DNA of 64,000 nt, from positions 5,332,001 through 5,396,000 of the forward strand of contig JAGTWJ010000001.1 in the NCBI GenBank assembly GCA_020064725.1, read 5' to 3'. Origin of the DNA: Drechslerella dactyloides. Lineage: Eukaryota; Ascomycota; Orbiliomycetes; Orbiliales; Orbiliaceae. The position numbers were made by a program, and so were the translations under genes. Shown here piece after piece: positions 13,201 through 22,934 of this stretch (its first letter is position 1; every line of letters begins with the position of its first letter). The notes beneath the pieces are model-generated. The model worked only from the letters and a program-made list of their open reading frames with translations, had not been told where the DNA came from and did not search any database.

Positions 13201-13687
13201 CCCTGGTGTCGTGATGCGTGTCTTGTACAGATGCTCATGCAGCCTGCCTATCTCTGCCTTTTTCCCGAGATAGGTGTACGTCATTTCGAGCAGCCGTATC
13301 GTTTCATTCTCTTTAGGAGGAGGCTTGCGGAACGCAAGTTCGTTGCAGAGCGCTAGAGCATCCGCCAACGGTGAATTGTGGGGATTCGTCCCTGCAGAGG
13401 GCATATGGGCGAGGATGAACGCTCTCATTGCCTATGCACAGATGTATGCAAAAATTCTATGTTAGTCTGACCCGCTGTATCCGCGCTAGCTTTACGCTTG
13501 TTTATGGTAGTGAGAGTTCTCGATCCCAATCTAATGAAGCTTTTTTTTATCGTACCGTCAGATGATCACCTTTCTCGCCCTTCTTCAACCTGCGGTTTAC
13601 CAGCTGCAATGCCTGCTTGGCTCCTCCGCCGGGAGCATTCAGCGCCTCCCATACCTGCTGATTGCGGCGTTCGAACGGCGAGCTCAT
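10239..13687 (-). CDS. MDM20: NatB N-terminal acetyltransferase auxiliary subunit (Mdm20/Naa25)
   Basis: Non-catalytic ribosome-anchoring subunit of NatB, which acetylates nascent proteins starting Met-Asp/Glu/Asn/Gln together with Nat3/Naa20. Model (minus): 13687-13556, 13431-13036, 12933-10720, 10583-10239; 1028 aa, the usual length of the fungal family. The start is set by MSSPFERRNQQVWEALNA, a typical N-terminus, followed by ALQLVNRRLKKGEKGDHL. TPR-like helical repeats follow (WYNGCMKACDWAGMQKAAM, NRVYYFWAIAACF, LFGTLASRMISKAASE, DNYWELWWLLVDSKL). Intron 2 (13035-12934) and intron 3 (10719-10584) each have alternative splice choices; I chose the ones keeping phase 0 and giving FIIV-FHSQLIEKL and FLE-ACKYILQLCDFL. 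It is divergent from COX23 across a 440-bp promoter. A read-through ORF crosses both the second and third intron boundaries and should not be taken as the protein. Confidence 0.88.
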
Positions 13688-14126
13688 GGTGTTGCGTTAC
13701 TGCATTGACGAATAACACGCGTAGAATCTGAAAGCCGTTGCGTCGGATGCCAACGGAACGTCGAGAGCGGAGGTAGCTAGACGGCGAAGAGTTATCGCGC
13801 GTCAGCTAGTACCAGGTTGGTCGATTTCTTCGAAGTCTCGATTCGTGGTGGACTGGCTGTGTGGAATGGTCGCACATGTGTGGGAAAAAAAACGGAAAGT
13901 GGCGGGCAAGCGCGGCTACCGCGTTTAAAATAGCCGTCCCCCAACCGAGATCGAGACCATTCATCCGGATCTCACTCGATCGTGCTCTTGAATCGATTGA
14001 GCTATTTTCAACGTTTCGGTGTCCGTCGACATGAGCCTCTACCGTTCGAGTTCGGCTAGCTTCTATAACAGTTAGATTGCATCGCCCGACCCCGCGACAA
14101 AGCCTACCGAAGGTCCGAGCTTCGCA
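13688..14126. promoter_or_regulatory. Divergent promoter of MDM20 (-) and COX23 (+)
   Basis: The 439 bp between two divergent start codons. It holds a short A-run near 13884-13892 but no TATA box or factor site that I can name. A minus-strand ORF across it (13806-14234) lies mostly in the COX23 first exon and promoter and is considered a shadow. Confidence 0.6.
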
Positions 14127-14489
14127 ATGCCGGAGATACAGTACCGCGAGAACCCCGTCGACGAGGACGTCAAGCGTCAGTTCGAAAGCAAAGAATCCAG
14201 CAAGTTCTTCGACCCCTGCCAGGACGCGGCGCAACGCTCTCTGAAATGCCTACGCCGCAACCTCGGCGACCGTGAGATGTGTACCGACTACTTCCAGGCA
14301 TACCGGGACTGCAAGAAGAGATGGGTGTGTTTTCTCTCTTGTTATCTGAAGCTGTAGGGGAAGGCTGAGCTGACGGTGTAATGAATCCAGATTGATGAAC
14401 GCAAGTCGGAGCGCGGGAAGAAAGCCATGGGCACACTGGGCATTGCACCAGATGAGGGATCAACCAACGCGGAGAATGTTGAGAAATGA
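14127..14489 (+). CDS. COX23: Cytochrome c oxidase assembly factor Cox23 (twin CX9C)
   Basis: Small mitochondrial intermembrane-space protein needed for cytochrome c oxidase assembly and imported through the Mia40 disulfide relay. Two exons, 14127-14324 and 14391-14489 (98 aa). Exon 1 carries the twin CX9C coiled-coil-helix signature: Cys-QDAAQRSLK-Cys, ten residues, Cys-TDYFQAYRD-Cys. The N-terminus MPEIQYRENPVDEDVKRQF and the spacing fit Cox23/CHCHD7 better than Cox17 or Cox19. After a 66-nt intron the tail is IDERKSERGKKAMGTLGIA, basic then acidic. It shares a promoter with MDM20. Confidence 0.9.
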
Positions 14490-14722
14490 GGAATGCTGCC
14501 GACATGAGTGGTTGCAAAGAACCTTATTTATGATGCCGAGAATGCAGCCTAGTGGGCCCAGATTGCCCAGTATGATTGCCTATGCGTTTCCCGTCACGTC
14601 CTGTACCGAAGAGTGATCTCTGCTTCGGGACTCTACGTGCTATATGCCAGGCAGCCAGTTCACGCGTCAACGGTGCATCATAACCAAGGCCGGTCCCATA
14701 AACGTTTAACCCAAACCCCCAA

Positions 14723-14741
14723 TTTTTTTTTTTTTTTTTTT
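14723..14741. repeat. Poly(T) tract (19 T)
   Basis: Homopolymer run seen directly, downstream of COX23. Confidence 0.9.
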
Positions 14742-15171
14742 GAATACCGATATATAAATATAATACATCACCTGTAATATAACTCTGGCGTTAATCTGGG
14801 TCAATGGACGAAATCATCAACCTAATCCACACCAGACAGTGCGAAGAATGTTATCATTCAGACCAACTCGCCTTGATCAATCGGTACGCGTGATGATATA
14901 ATGGCGGTCAGTTATGCACGCCTACATGTCGAACCTGGTCTGCTTGGCGGCAAAGATTCTCATATGGGTCATAGATATAGCCGATACCTGTTACTTACGT
15001 AGCTTACTTGTAACCATCGATATATCCTTGCCACAAGTACTTGCTCAAATTTATATGCATATAGTATGTGCACATAGCAACATCAATACAGCTCAGTTGA
15101 CTGAGTCTCGAGGCTAGAGCCTCAGCACGAGCAAATGACCAGCCTGGGAAACGAGGGATTGTAGGTTTATA

Positions 15172-15262
15172 TTTACGAGACCAGTCTGGCCATGATGTAT
15201 AGATGCACTTAATCGTTGTCTCACGAGCCAGACTGCCGTACTTTGTAAATTTAACCGGTGAA
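15172..15262. repeat. Dispersed GTCTC-motif repeat, copy at 15.2 kb
   Basis: The segment from 15218 (GTCTCACGAGCCAGACTGCC and on to about 15262) matches the reverse complement of 29385-29430, including a 21-base exact core. At its left end, 15172-15182 carries the same GGTCTCGTAAA motif on the opposite strand, and CAGTCTGGC/GCCAGACTG form an inverted pair. It is read as a degraded small repeat. Confidence 0.6.
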
Positions 15263-16001
15263 GAGCTGCTAATCGACCAATTTAAATACGTAGAATAAAG
15301 TATATACTAAAGAAATTTAAGATCAAGGAAATGAAGAGAAGAGAATCCACAATCATTACAACATAACTGAGGATATTGATATGCATATCCACGTATCCAT
15401 GCATGTAGCTGACCGAACCACCGTCGACACGCCATCTCTGCACGTATCCGAACCTCTCCCTCTATCTATAGTATATATATCTGCAGAATCGAACCACCGC
15501 TCGATTCAAACCTAGGTGCGCGTGCGTAACCAAAGCCTGCACACCCCACGCACCCCGCGCACAGACGTCCTGTCTACCAAAAAGGCGCAAAGAAATGATA
15601 CGAAGGAAAACAAATCGACGCATTAGGAGGAGAAAAAATCGCCCACAAAATTCGTTGGCGTTGAATGATGGAACAAAAAAAATATTCCAAATGGACTGGA
15701 CAAAGAAGTAAAAAGGTAGGCTACAGCGCCTGGCATCAAGGCTAAAAAGTAATAGCAAAATCGCAAAGCACGCATGCATGCAGTTTAGAAAGTAAGAATA
15801 AATAAATAAAAAAAAAAAAACACTTCAAAATGAACAATGCAAAGTACCAGTACCCAGCCTAGCATCAAATTTCCAAGCACCAATGCCCAATCTCCGGATA
15901 TCCATTTATGAAAACGGTATACTGTTGAAACCCAAGAAACTCGAACCCCACCAAAGAATGTATAAAAAGTAATGACTAACTCGCGCACGCACGCCCTTCT
16001 T

Positions 16002-19000
16002 TTATCGCACCATCATCTCCTTCTCTAACTTCCGCCCTCTCGGTTCCTCGATTTCCACGTCCGGCACATCGCTCCGCTCCGTCCGCGCATCGTCATCTCC
16101 AATGCCGTCCGGGTTTCCTATATCGCTGCCTTCCTCCTTCATGAACACCACCTCCTCGTGTTCACCGACTATCGGCGAGAAGTCTGCCACCTCCTCAACG
16201 TCTTCACATTCGTCTTCGTCTTCCTCCTGTATGATTTCTGCTTGTGCGCCGGCAGAGCTGGTGCTCGCGCGCTTACTCGCGGAGTGCCGGCGGCGGCCGT
16301 GCGAGACGCTGGGTGAAGAGTTTCGTGCATTGTTGCCCAAGTTTAGCATGGGTCCCTTGAATGGCGTCTTTTTGCGTTTCGCAAACGCGACTCCTTCGCG
16401 GTTGAAGACGGCGGATTCATTGAAGGCGTCCGCGCCTGTTCCCTGTCGTACTAATCGAATATTCGAAGGGAAGCTGTTCGTCCGAGGTGTTGTGGCGACG
16501 ACTTTAACCCCTGACGCTCGAGGACTTCTCGGTGACGTTAGTTGGACTGAGTTGACGGAGCTGGAGGAGGCGATAGAAGATGCTTTTGAATGCGATTTGT
16601 GGAACGACCGGACGGAAGATAACGACGAGGATGTGGATTTCCTGCCACCGAGGCCGCGGCCGGACATACGTCTGGCGGAATGTGGGGTCAGCGGTGATGG
16701 AGAGAGTGATTGTCGCTTTCTCTGTGCCGTCATCAAATTCGGAGGAACGCTGCTCGATGGGCCGCTCTGCCGGGCTGTTTCCCGGCCGCGGGTCCGCTGG
16801 TCTCGTTGCCGGTCATTCTCCCTAAGCATTTCCAGAACGTTTCCCGCCCGCGAACGAACGCTGCCACTCTGATGCGAGCTATGCAGTCCCCGATTCTGAT
16901 GTAGATTCGATTGCGACGTATTCCCATTTGCTAACCGTTGCTGGTTCTTCTGGCTCCCCGGTCCTGTAGCCCGTCGCGCAGAATCGAACAACCAATGCTT
17001 GAGTGCAGCGAGTGTAGTTAAGAAATGGATCTTGCGTTGGTTAGGCCGCCTCGACGACGGAGGCGGAAACGTGGGATCCCGGTTACCCGTGTATAGGTCC
17101 GGCGACGACATCACCTGCAGCTGACTCTGGTTCGACGGGTTCCGCTGCATCTTATTGTACGGATTCCGGTCTTTGGCATTTGCCGGCAGCTGTTGAGTCG
17201 GTCCTGTTGGCACTATTGGGGCTTTAGCTGATCCGGCTCCATTCACTAACGTGGAGTTAGCTCGCGCAGAACTTTTCTGTGCATGGCTTGGGGACATACG
17301 TGAGGTTGACGACGCTTTGACATTTGCCCACTCGACTTCTGCTTCTTCCCTTGGGGGTTTGAGAAAGTCTGCGGCTGCGGCTGCGGCGGCTAACATGCTC
17401 CCGCCACTGACTCGTCGGCTGTCCGTACGCCTCTTCTGCCGTCGCCTTTCTTTCCGCGTTTCCTTCTCTATCAGCAGGTTCCACCACCCTGCAAGGCTAT
17501 CGCACTTTTGCGCCAGCACACTTTCCACGACCGCCTCTACTTGAACCCCCGCAGCTTTCATCCGATCCAATGTAGTCTTCTCTAATTGGGTGGTAAAAGG
17601 CGCGGGTTGTTGAACGGCAAGGATTCTCTTTTGTTCGTTTCCGTAGTCAGAGAGAAATGGATGGGTTAGAATCTCAAGGAGCGTCGGCCGCGATATTGGT
17701 CGTTTCGAGAGAAGCGATTTGATTAACGAAACAGCATCTGATTTCGAGATTAGCATGTCTAGTAGTTAATGTGCAGTCTTGGCGATCCAACCTTCGCTCA
17801 GATGTTCCGGGTATTTCGGCTCTTCGTTCAGGATCCTGAGCTTGGTAGAAGTCTCGTCGTCTTCGTCGAACGGCAGTTCCCCACACAGCAGAGCATATAA
17901 GATAACACCCAGCGACCAGACGTCGACAGCTATATGCGGATTAGCAATCTAGGCAGGGACACGGATGCAGCCGCTTCGACATACCCTGTCCTAGGTATTT
18001 TTCTCCCTTGACCATCTCTGGAGCCGAGTAACAGACCGTCCCGCAGAATGTCTGCAAAGGCCGAAGCTTCTCATACTCGCGTGTGAAGCCGAAATCGCAT
18101 AACTTGACCTGTACCACGTATCAGCACTCAGGTCCCAACAGTCCCCCCAATCCCACGTCTCGGCGAAACACACATTCTCATTCCTGTCCAGCATGATATT
18201 CTCGAGTTTCAAGTCCCGATGTACGCAGTGTTTTTGATGAACGTATGCCACAGCGCCAACCAGCTGCGCGAATATCTTCTGCGCGGTTTCGTTCGACAGT
18301 CTGCCATTTTTAATGAGGTAGTCGTAAAGCTCGGCCCCCGGACAATACTCCAGCACCATCCATACCAGCGTCTCTGTGACGACGACCTCATAGAGTCGGA
18401 CGATGTGAGGATGTATCAGTTGGCGGTGGTGATGTATCTCCCGGGCGAGATTCGGGTCGCTCTTTTGTGCCGACTTTAGGACGACCTGCTCCGTTCAACC
18501 ATCACCCGTCCTCCCAGTTAGCCACAATGCCCCCCTGCCATATATGTAGCTCTGTAACGGGTGGTATGCATGTATGCGCGTGGGTATGCACACGTCGATG
18601 TCCGTTGGTCGGCGGAGGGTTTGTATGTATGGGTGGAATAAACGTACTTTCGTTCCGTTGGTGAGCTTGTGTGTAGCGAGGTACACATTACCGAACGAGC
18701 CCTTGCCTATCAGCCGTCCGAGGGAATAGTTTCCTACATGCCGGAGCTCTGGAGACGAAAATTCGCTGTGAGGTCATAGCATTGCGATGCTGCTTAGCTA
18801 GGCTGCTAGGATGGAGGAATGTGTTGGGCTTGTTGGATCAGGGGTTCCCTTACGTTAGGAGTTCATTATACGACTCTGCTAGCTGCTGGTGTAGAACGAA
18901 AGGGCCGCCGGTTAGCTGTGACGTCTAGCAGGGTGGGCGAATGGGAGTGTATCAGGACCGAAAGCGGACCTTGGTCTTTTGAGTCTGCTGTTCAGCTCTC

Positions 19001-19014
19001 GACTTTGCCTGCAT
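16002..19014 (-). CDS. Ser/Thr protein kinase, N-terminal catalytic domain with long disordered tail
   Basis: Protein kinase of 847 aa. Model (minus): 19014-18970, 18924-18854, 18765-18648, 18485-18174, 18108-17985, 17929-17792, 17737-16002. Catalytic features are intact: Gly-loop GKGSFGNV (59-66), Lys82 in VVLK, HRDLKLEN (His167-Arg168-Asp169), DFG with Asp187, SAPEM, and the HPFL end of the C-lobe near residue 280. A segment after the domain (VLAQKCDSLAGWWNLLIEKE) followed by a basic helix looks conserved; I associate it with the fungal kinases around yeast YPL150W and fission-yeast Ppk16, from memory and unverified. The rest is Ser/Arg/Pro-rich with an acidic end. Exons 1 and 2 are the least certain: exon 1 is 45 nt with a weak donor (GTCCGC) and a 45-nt intron, chosen because it supplies an ATG and keeps phase. 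Confidence 0.82.
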
Positions 19015-20276
19015 AGGAACGTTGGTGACGTCCTACAGCGGTCGTCCCTGATCGATAGCGAACGCCTCGCCAGTTTTTCCGATTGCAATACTATTGGGGT
19101 TGGCACGTATATTTGGGCTGGCGGGTGGGCGGGCGGCGGCTGAGAGGATACGTAGGATCGATCGAAGAACGGGGACCAGTAGGCGGACGACAGACGGGAT
19201 GAATCCAAAAGCTGGAACCTGGCTCGGAACTCCAAAGATGCGTCGGCGGGACCTAAGCTAGACACAGCATGAGCGAAAGGGAGAGATGGATCCAAACGGC
19301 CGTGGTCTGTTCGTGGCGACGCGGGGGGTAAAGTGGTCAGGGCTTCCGTATTTCGGGGGGTGAGGGAAGGTTCCGGACGGCGGGTGAAGGCGGGAAGTTT
19401 GACAAACAGTCGCAGGCAGACGTCAGACAACACGCAACGGGGAGGACAGTCGGGCTTGGAGGAGGCAGGCAGGCGGCAGGACGGAGGCGCCAGGCAGGTG
19501 CTCGATCGCGGGTCTTATATCGGGACGGTGAGCTTGGGAAGGTGGGTGTTCGGGGACGTGTGGCCGTCGTGCGACGAGGTTTGGACCCAGGATTCCGAGT
19601 GTCGAGATGGACCGTGCACGAGCAGGCGCATGGAAGATGCACGCATATACGTGTGATTGGCGGCGCTGTCATACGGCTCGGGCTGACGTACGTCTGTATG
19701 GATGGGTGGATGGATGGATGGATGGACTATCGTGAACGCGGCATCAGAGGATCGTGCGATGCAATGCCGTTGTCAATTTAGAGCGTGGACTGCAAACAAG
19801 AAGCTGTTAAGGACCGATATATTTCTTCGTGGAAGGAGACAGCTTGACAGGCATCCCCTTAAACGATCGTTTAATTTCCCCGATCCTCGCAGAATCGGCC
19901 TGGGCCAGGCACTAAAAGATTCTGGCGATCGCTCCTCTTTCCTGCCGGACCACCTCCACTTGCCAACGGCACGAAGGGAGAAAGCAGCCAATCATCGCGA
20001 GATTGGTGCGTCACGTGAGAGAAGGGCTCTGGAATTGTGCCTGATTCGCCTCTTGATGGAAACGGCTTCCGCCCCCTGAAAGCGGATGCATGCCGCGGCC
20101 GTGCGGGCCATCTTGATTAATCTGAGGCTAGAAGTTCTGGGTGGGAAGCAGCAGCAGCTATCGGTTCGCAGATGCTTGTTAGGTACAGGAGGTCGAGCTT
20201 GGGGTCGATCTGGCCCTGAGATCGATTGCGTATGCACGGTTGTATACGTATACGCCATATGCGTCCGATTGAAGGA
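19015..20276. other. Intergenic, 1.3 kb, upstream of the kinase
   Basis: Promoter and leader region of the kinase on the minus strand plus the 3' flank of ILM1. ORFs on both strands (largest 173 aa, minus, 18912-19433) are low-complexity and lack motifs. A GGAT tetranucleotide repeat lies at 19698-19725. Confidence 0.5.
19698..19725. repeat. (ATGG)n tetranucleotide repeat
   Basis: About seven near-perfect units of ATGG in intergenic DNA. Confidence 0.85.
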
Positions 20277-21017
20277 TCAAGACTCATGAGCGGCTCTTTC
20301 ACGCTCGATAAAGATGCCCTGTCTCTCCTCCCGGATGGACGAGTATATCGAGAACCAAGCAACGATCTCGATGAACGCCCAACTGAAGACCCAGTTCGTC
20401 TTCATCGACGTTAGGCCTGCGGTCACCCAGGTCGTTTTCGCGGCCGGGTCCGCGTCGTAAACATAGGTAAACCCGGCCAGAGCAAAGAAGAAAGTCGCCC
20501 GGACAGGTGCTGGCAGTGTAAATGAGAATTAGCGTCACTCTAAATGGTCCGTAGCCGTATAAAGAAGGTAGACATCGTGGGAGATTAGATACGCTTACCT
20601 TGACCACCCCAGTAGATGTAGAATGGGATCCCCTCGATGCCAGCACCAACTAGGTCATTGATAGCGATAAAGGCAAATAGCAGCCCAAGGAAGGACGACA
20701 CCGGTCGAGCGGCGTTCGTCGAGAAGACAACCACCTCGTCCTAGACCAAGATGAGAGAATGTCAGACGTCGGATTCGAACGGCGAATAGAGCATTGCGAC
20801 GGCGGCCCTACGATCCCCATTGCCTGCCCCAGAAGCACGATCAGTGCTTGCTGGTCTAGCAACTTTGGTTGGAAAAGCAGATGGTATGAAATGGCAAGGT
20901 GGATTGCCGAAACTATGGTTCCATTGAATCAGTGTCTGTGAGACAAATAGATATATAGGACTGTGATTTCGACGGCTTACTGAGCTTTATTTGAGTCGCC
21001 GAAGATAGGAGCCCCAT
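20277..21017 (-). CDS. ILM1: Ilm1 family membrane protein
   Basis: Small multi-span membrane protein. The yeast homologue was named for increased loss of mitochondrial DNA; its biochemical role is unclear. Model (minus): 21017-20981, 20912-20812, 20740-20599, 20509-20277; 170 aa. Family-like segments: MGLLSSATQIKL at the start, SYHLLFQPKLLDQQALIVLL, SSFLGLLFAFIAINDL, YWGGQAPVRATFFFALAGF, and a last helix NWVFSWAFIEIVAWFSIY followed by REERQG. About four hydrophobic segments are visible. The first exon is only 37 nt. All three introns (68, 71 and 89 nt) have GTAAG- or GTAGG-type donors, and phases agree. Confidence 0.88.
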
Positions 21018-22934
21018 TTTTGAGTGCAGGTAGCAGCTGGTAACGTTGCAGAACTTATAAATATGTAGACTTTGAGATGTGTCTGATGGAATATCACGTC
21101 TGGTTTCGCGACTGGATGTTGAAGTTGGACTCGAGGTTGCAATGGATTGGGCGCGAGTGTGGAACACGTATGGACGAGCTATCTACGGGAGCAGGTGTTG
21201 TGTAGCTCCACCACCACAGAATTAAAGCCAATCCTATTATTACTTTGCGCCTCCAATCACCAACGGCCTCCCCCCACTTAAGCTTTAGGGCTCCTTGATA
21301 AATAACCGCGATAGGCGCCAAGTTCACATCATGATATCACTGCCATGCCACTTTCTACCAGGTTTGCGGGCCCAGCTGTTCGCAGTTCGAGTCTCCAGCT
21401 AACAACTTCAGCAGCCCGATCCGTCTGCCGCTTCACTCATGATGCATACAAATGCATATGAACCCCCCTCAATTGCTGCCGGTCAGCAGGCTTGCTCGCA
21501 TGCACATGTCGCATTGACACTATGATGGCAGAGAGCACTATCACACCGCAGCTCGGCGGGGTATCGATCCAGGTTGGCGCGCTGGCCTGCTCCCCGCTGG
21601 GTGACTGGCTGGCAATGCCGTCGACCAGGGTCATCTGCAGGTTGCCCCTCCATTGCCGTCGACAAGAGTCGTTAGTCGGGGCTTAGGTTAGCCCTGGCCA
21701 GTCAATCATGTCGACTGGCCGCTTTTCCCGTGTCGGGGACCTGGTCGCAAGTCTCCGTCGACAGAACCCCGCCATGATTAGGCGGGATACACGGTCTTTT
21801 TTTTTGGTTATCGGGCCTTATCGGCAAGGCTTTGATAGTAGATAGAGGAGGTGCAGCACGGCATATGCAGTGTATCGCAATGGATATCGTCGCATCTGCA
21901 CCGTCGACATGCTGTTTGAAGTCTCACCGGCATCCAAGGTGATTCGGTTGGAAGGCAGTGCGGTCGCCCCCGAACTGGCGTTTGCCATCGGACGAACAAG
22001 ATCTAGAGCATCAACAGCAGGCGAATACGTGACGGACGGCGCTGGACGTACTACGTATAACGCCCTCGCGATCCCGACTGGATGGCGGTCTGCATGACCG
22101 TCAGCTTATCCCGGCGCCGGTCCGTTGCGATCACCCAAAGCATGCTAGCTGTAGAACCTTCCGCGTGGTAGCCATAGCCAGATAGTCGATTATGCAGGCT
22201 CTCTGCGCTTCCCACAGCTGATCCAGCGGTCTTGGGCCCCGTTATTGCAATTGCGCTGTCTCCCGTTCTCGAGTCGAATCGCAGTCCGAGCTTCGCTTCG
22301 TCCCCTCTTCGTCATCCTTCTCTTCTTTCTCCTTCTGTTGTCCGGCCGGTGTCCAACGGCTTCACTTTTCATCCTCCTCCTGAGACCTTCGGTCCGTCGA
22401 AGTCGGTTCCCTGCCTTGTGGACGGACGGCCCAGCCCAGCCCGCCAGCGAAGCTCGCCAGCGGCCAGCACCACGAGCCAAGCAGCACCTCCGCCGCCTCC
22501 TCCATCATCCCTCCCCGCAGCAGAGAACACCAGACCGCTAGTTCTCAGGTCCCTCCTAGTGCAGTGGACTCCCGCCGGCCGACCTTCCTCTTTCTCCCGC
22601 CCTCCCTTGGGCATCAGCTATCCTCTCTCTCTCTCTTTCTCTCTTTCATTTTTTTGGTGAAAATCCCTCTCTTCTCGGCCTCATCAATCTCTGCGGCTGC
22701 AACCGTTGTACCGTCGGCCGCCACCCGCCCCCGCACCCCTCGGCTTGCAAAAGGTCGCCTCTCCCGTCCCGTCGGATCGAACCGCCCTCTAGTCCGACGT
22801 CCCTGTCCAGCCGGCGGTGCTCCAGGCACTGTGTCCCTCTCTTGTGCCACCCGATAGACGGGTGCGGAAGCAAGCGAGCAGCCAAGGTTAGCTGCTGCGT
22901 TTTATCACCATAACAACATCGCTGCATCGACAAG
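21018..22934. other. Intergenic, 1.9 kb, with a long pyrimidine-rich leader before the GCK kinase
   Basis: No coding gene supported. From about 22220 to 22700 the + strand is strongly CT-rich (including CT repeats at 22622-22647), as is common in fungal promoters and leaders. GC-rich ORFs on both strands here (e.g. 22232-22660) are attributed to composition. Around 21535-21670 GTCGAC and its surroundings recur in opposite orientations. Confidence 0.5.
22622..22647. repeat. CT-rich tract in 5' leader of the GCK kinase
   Basis: Near-uninterrupted CT dinucleotides about 290 bp before the start codon, in a longer pyrimidine-rich region. Confidence 0.75.

Larger units (their letters stand above)
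14490..16001. other. Intergenic, 1.5 kb, AT-rich, with repeat motifs
   Basis: Between the convergent COX23 and kinase 3' ends. AT-rich, with a 19-T run at 14723-14741, a GTCTC-motif repeat at 15172-15262, a small hairpin (GAATCGA 15486-15492 pairing with TCGATTC 15501-15507) and an AATA/A-run at 15798-15820. No gene is supported. Confidence 0.55.

Noticed and set aside
16102..16872. 256-aa + strand ORF within the kinase 3' exon
   Set aside because: The minus frame continues the kinase with correct phase and length; the + frame is low-complexity without motif.
18912..19433. 173-aa minus ORF upstream of the kinase
   Set aside because: Out of frame with the kinase domain and overlapping the proposed exon 1/2 in another frame; Pro/Arg/Ser composition only.
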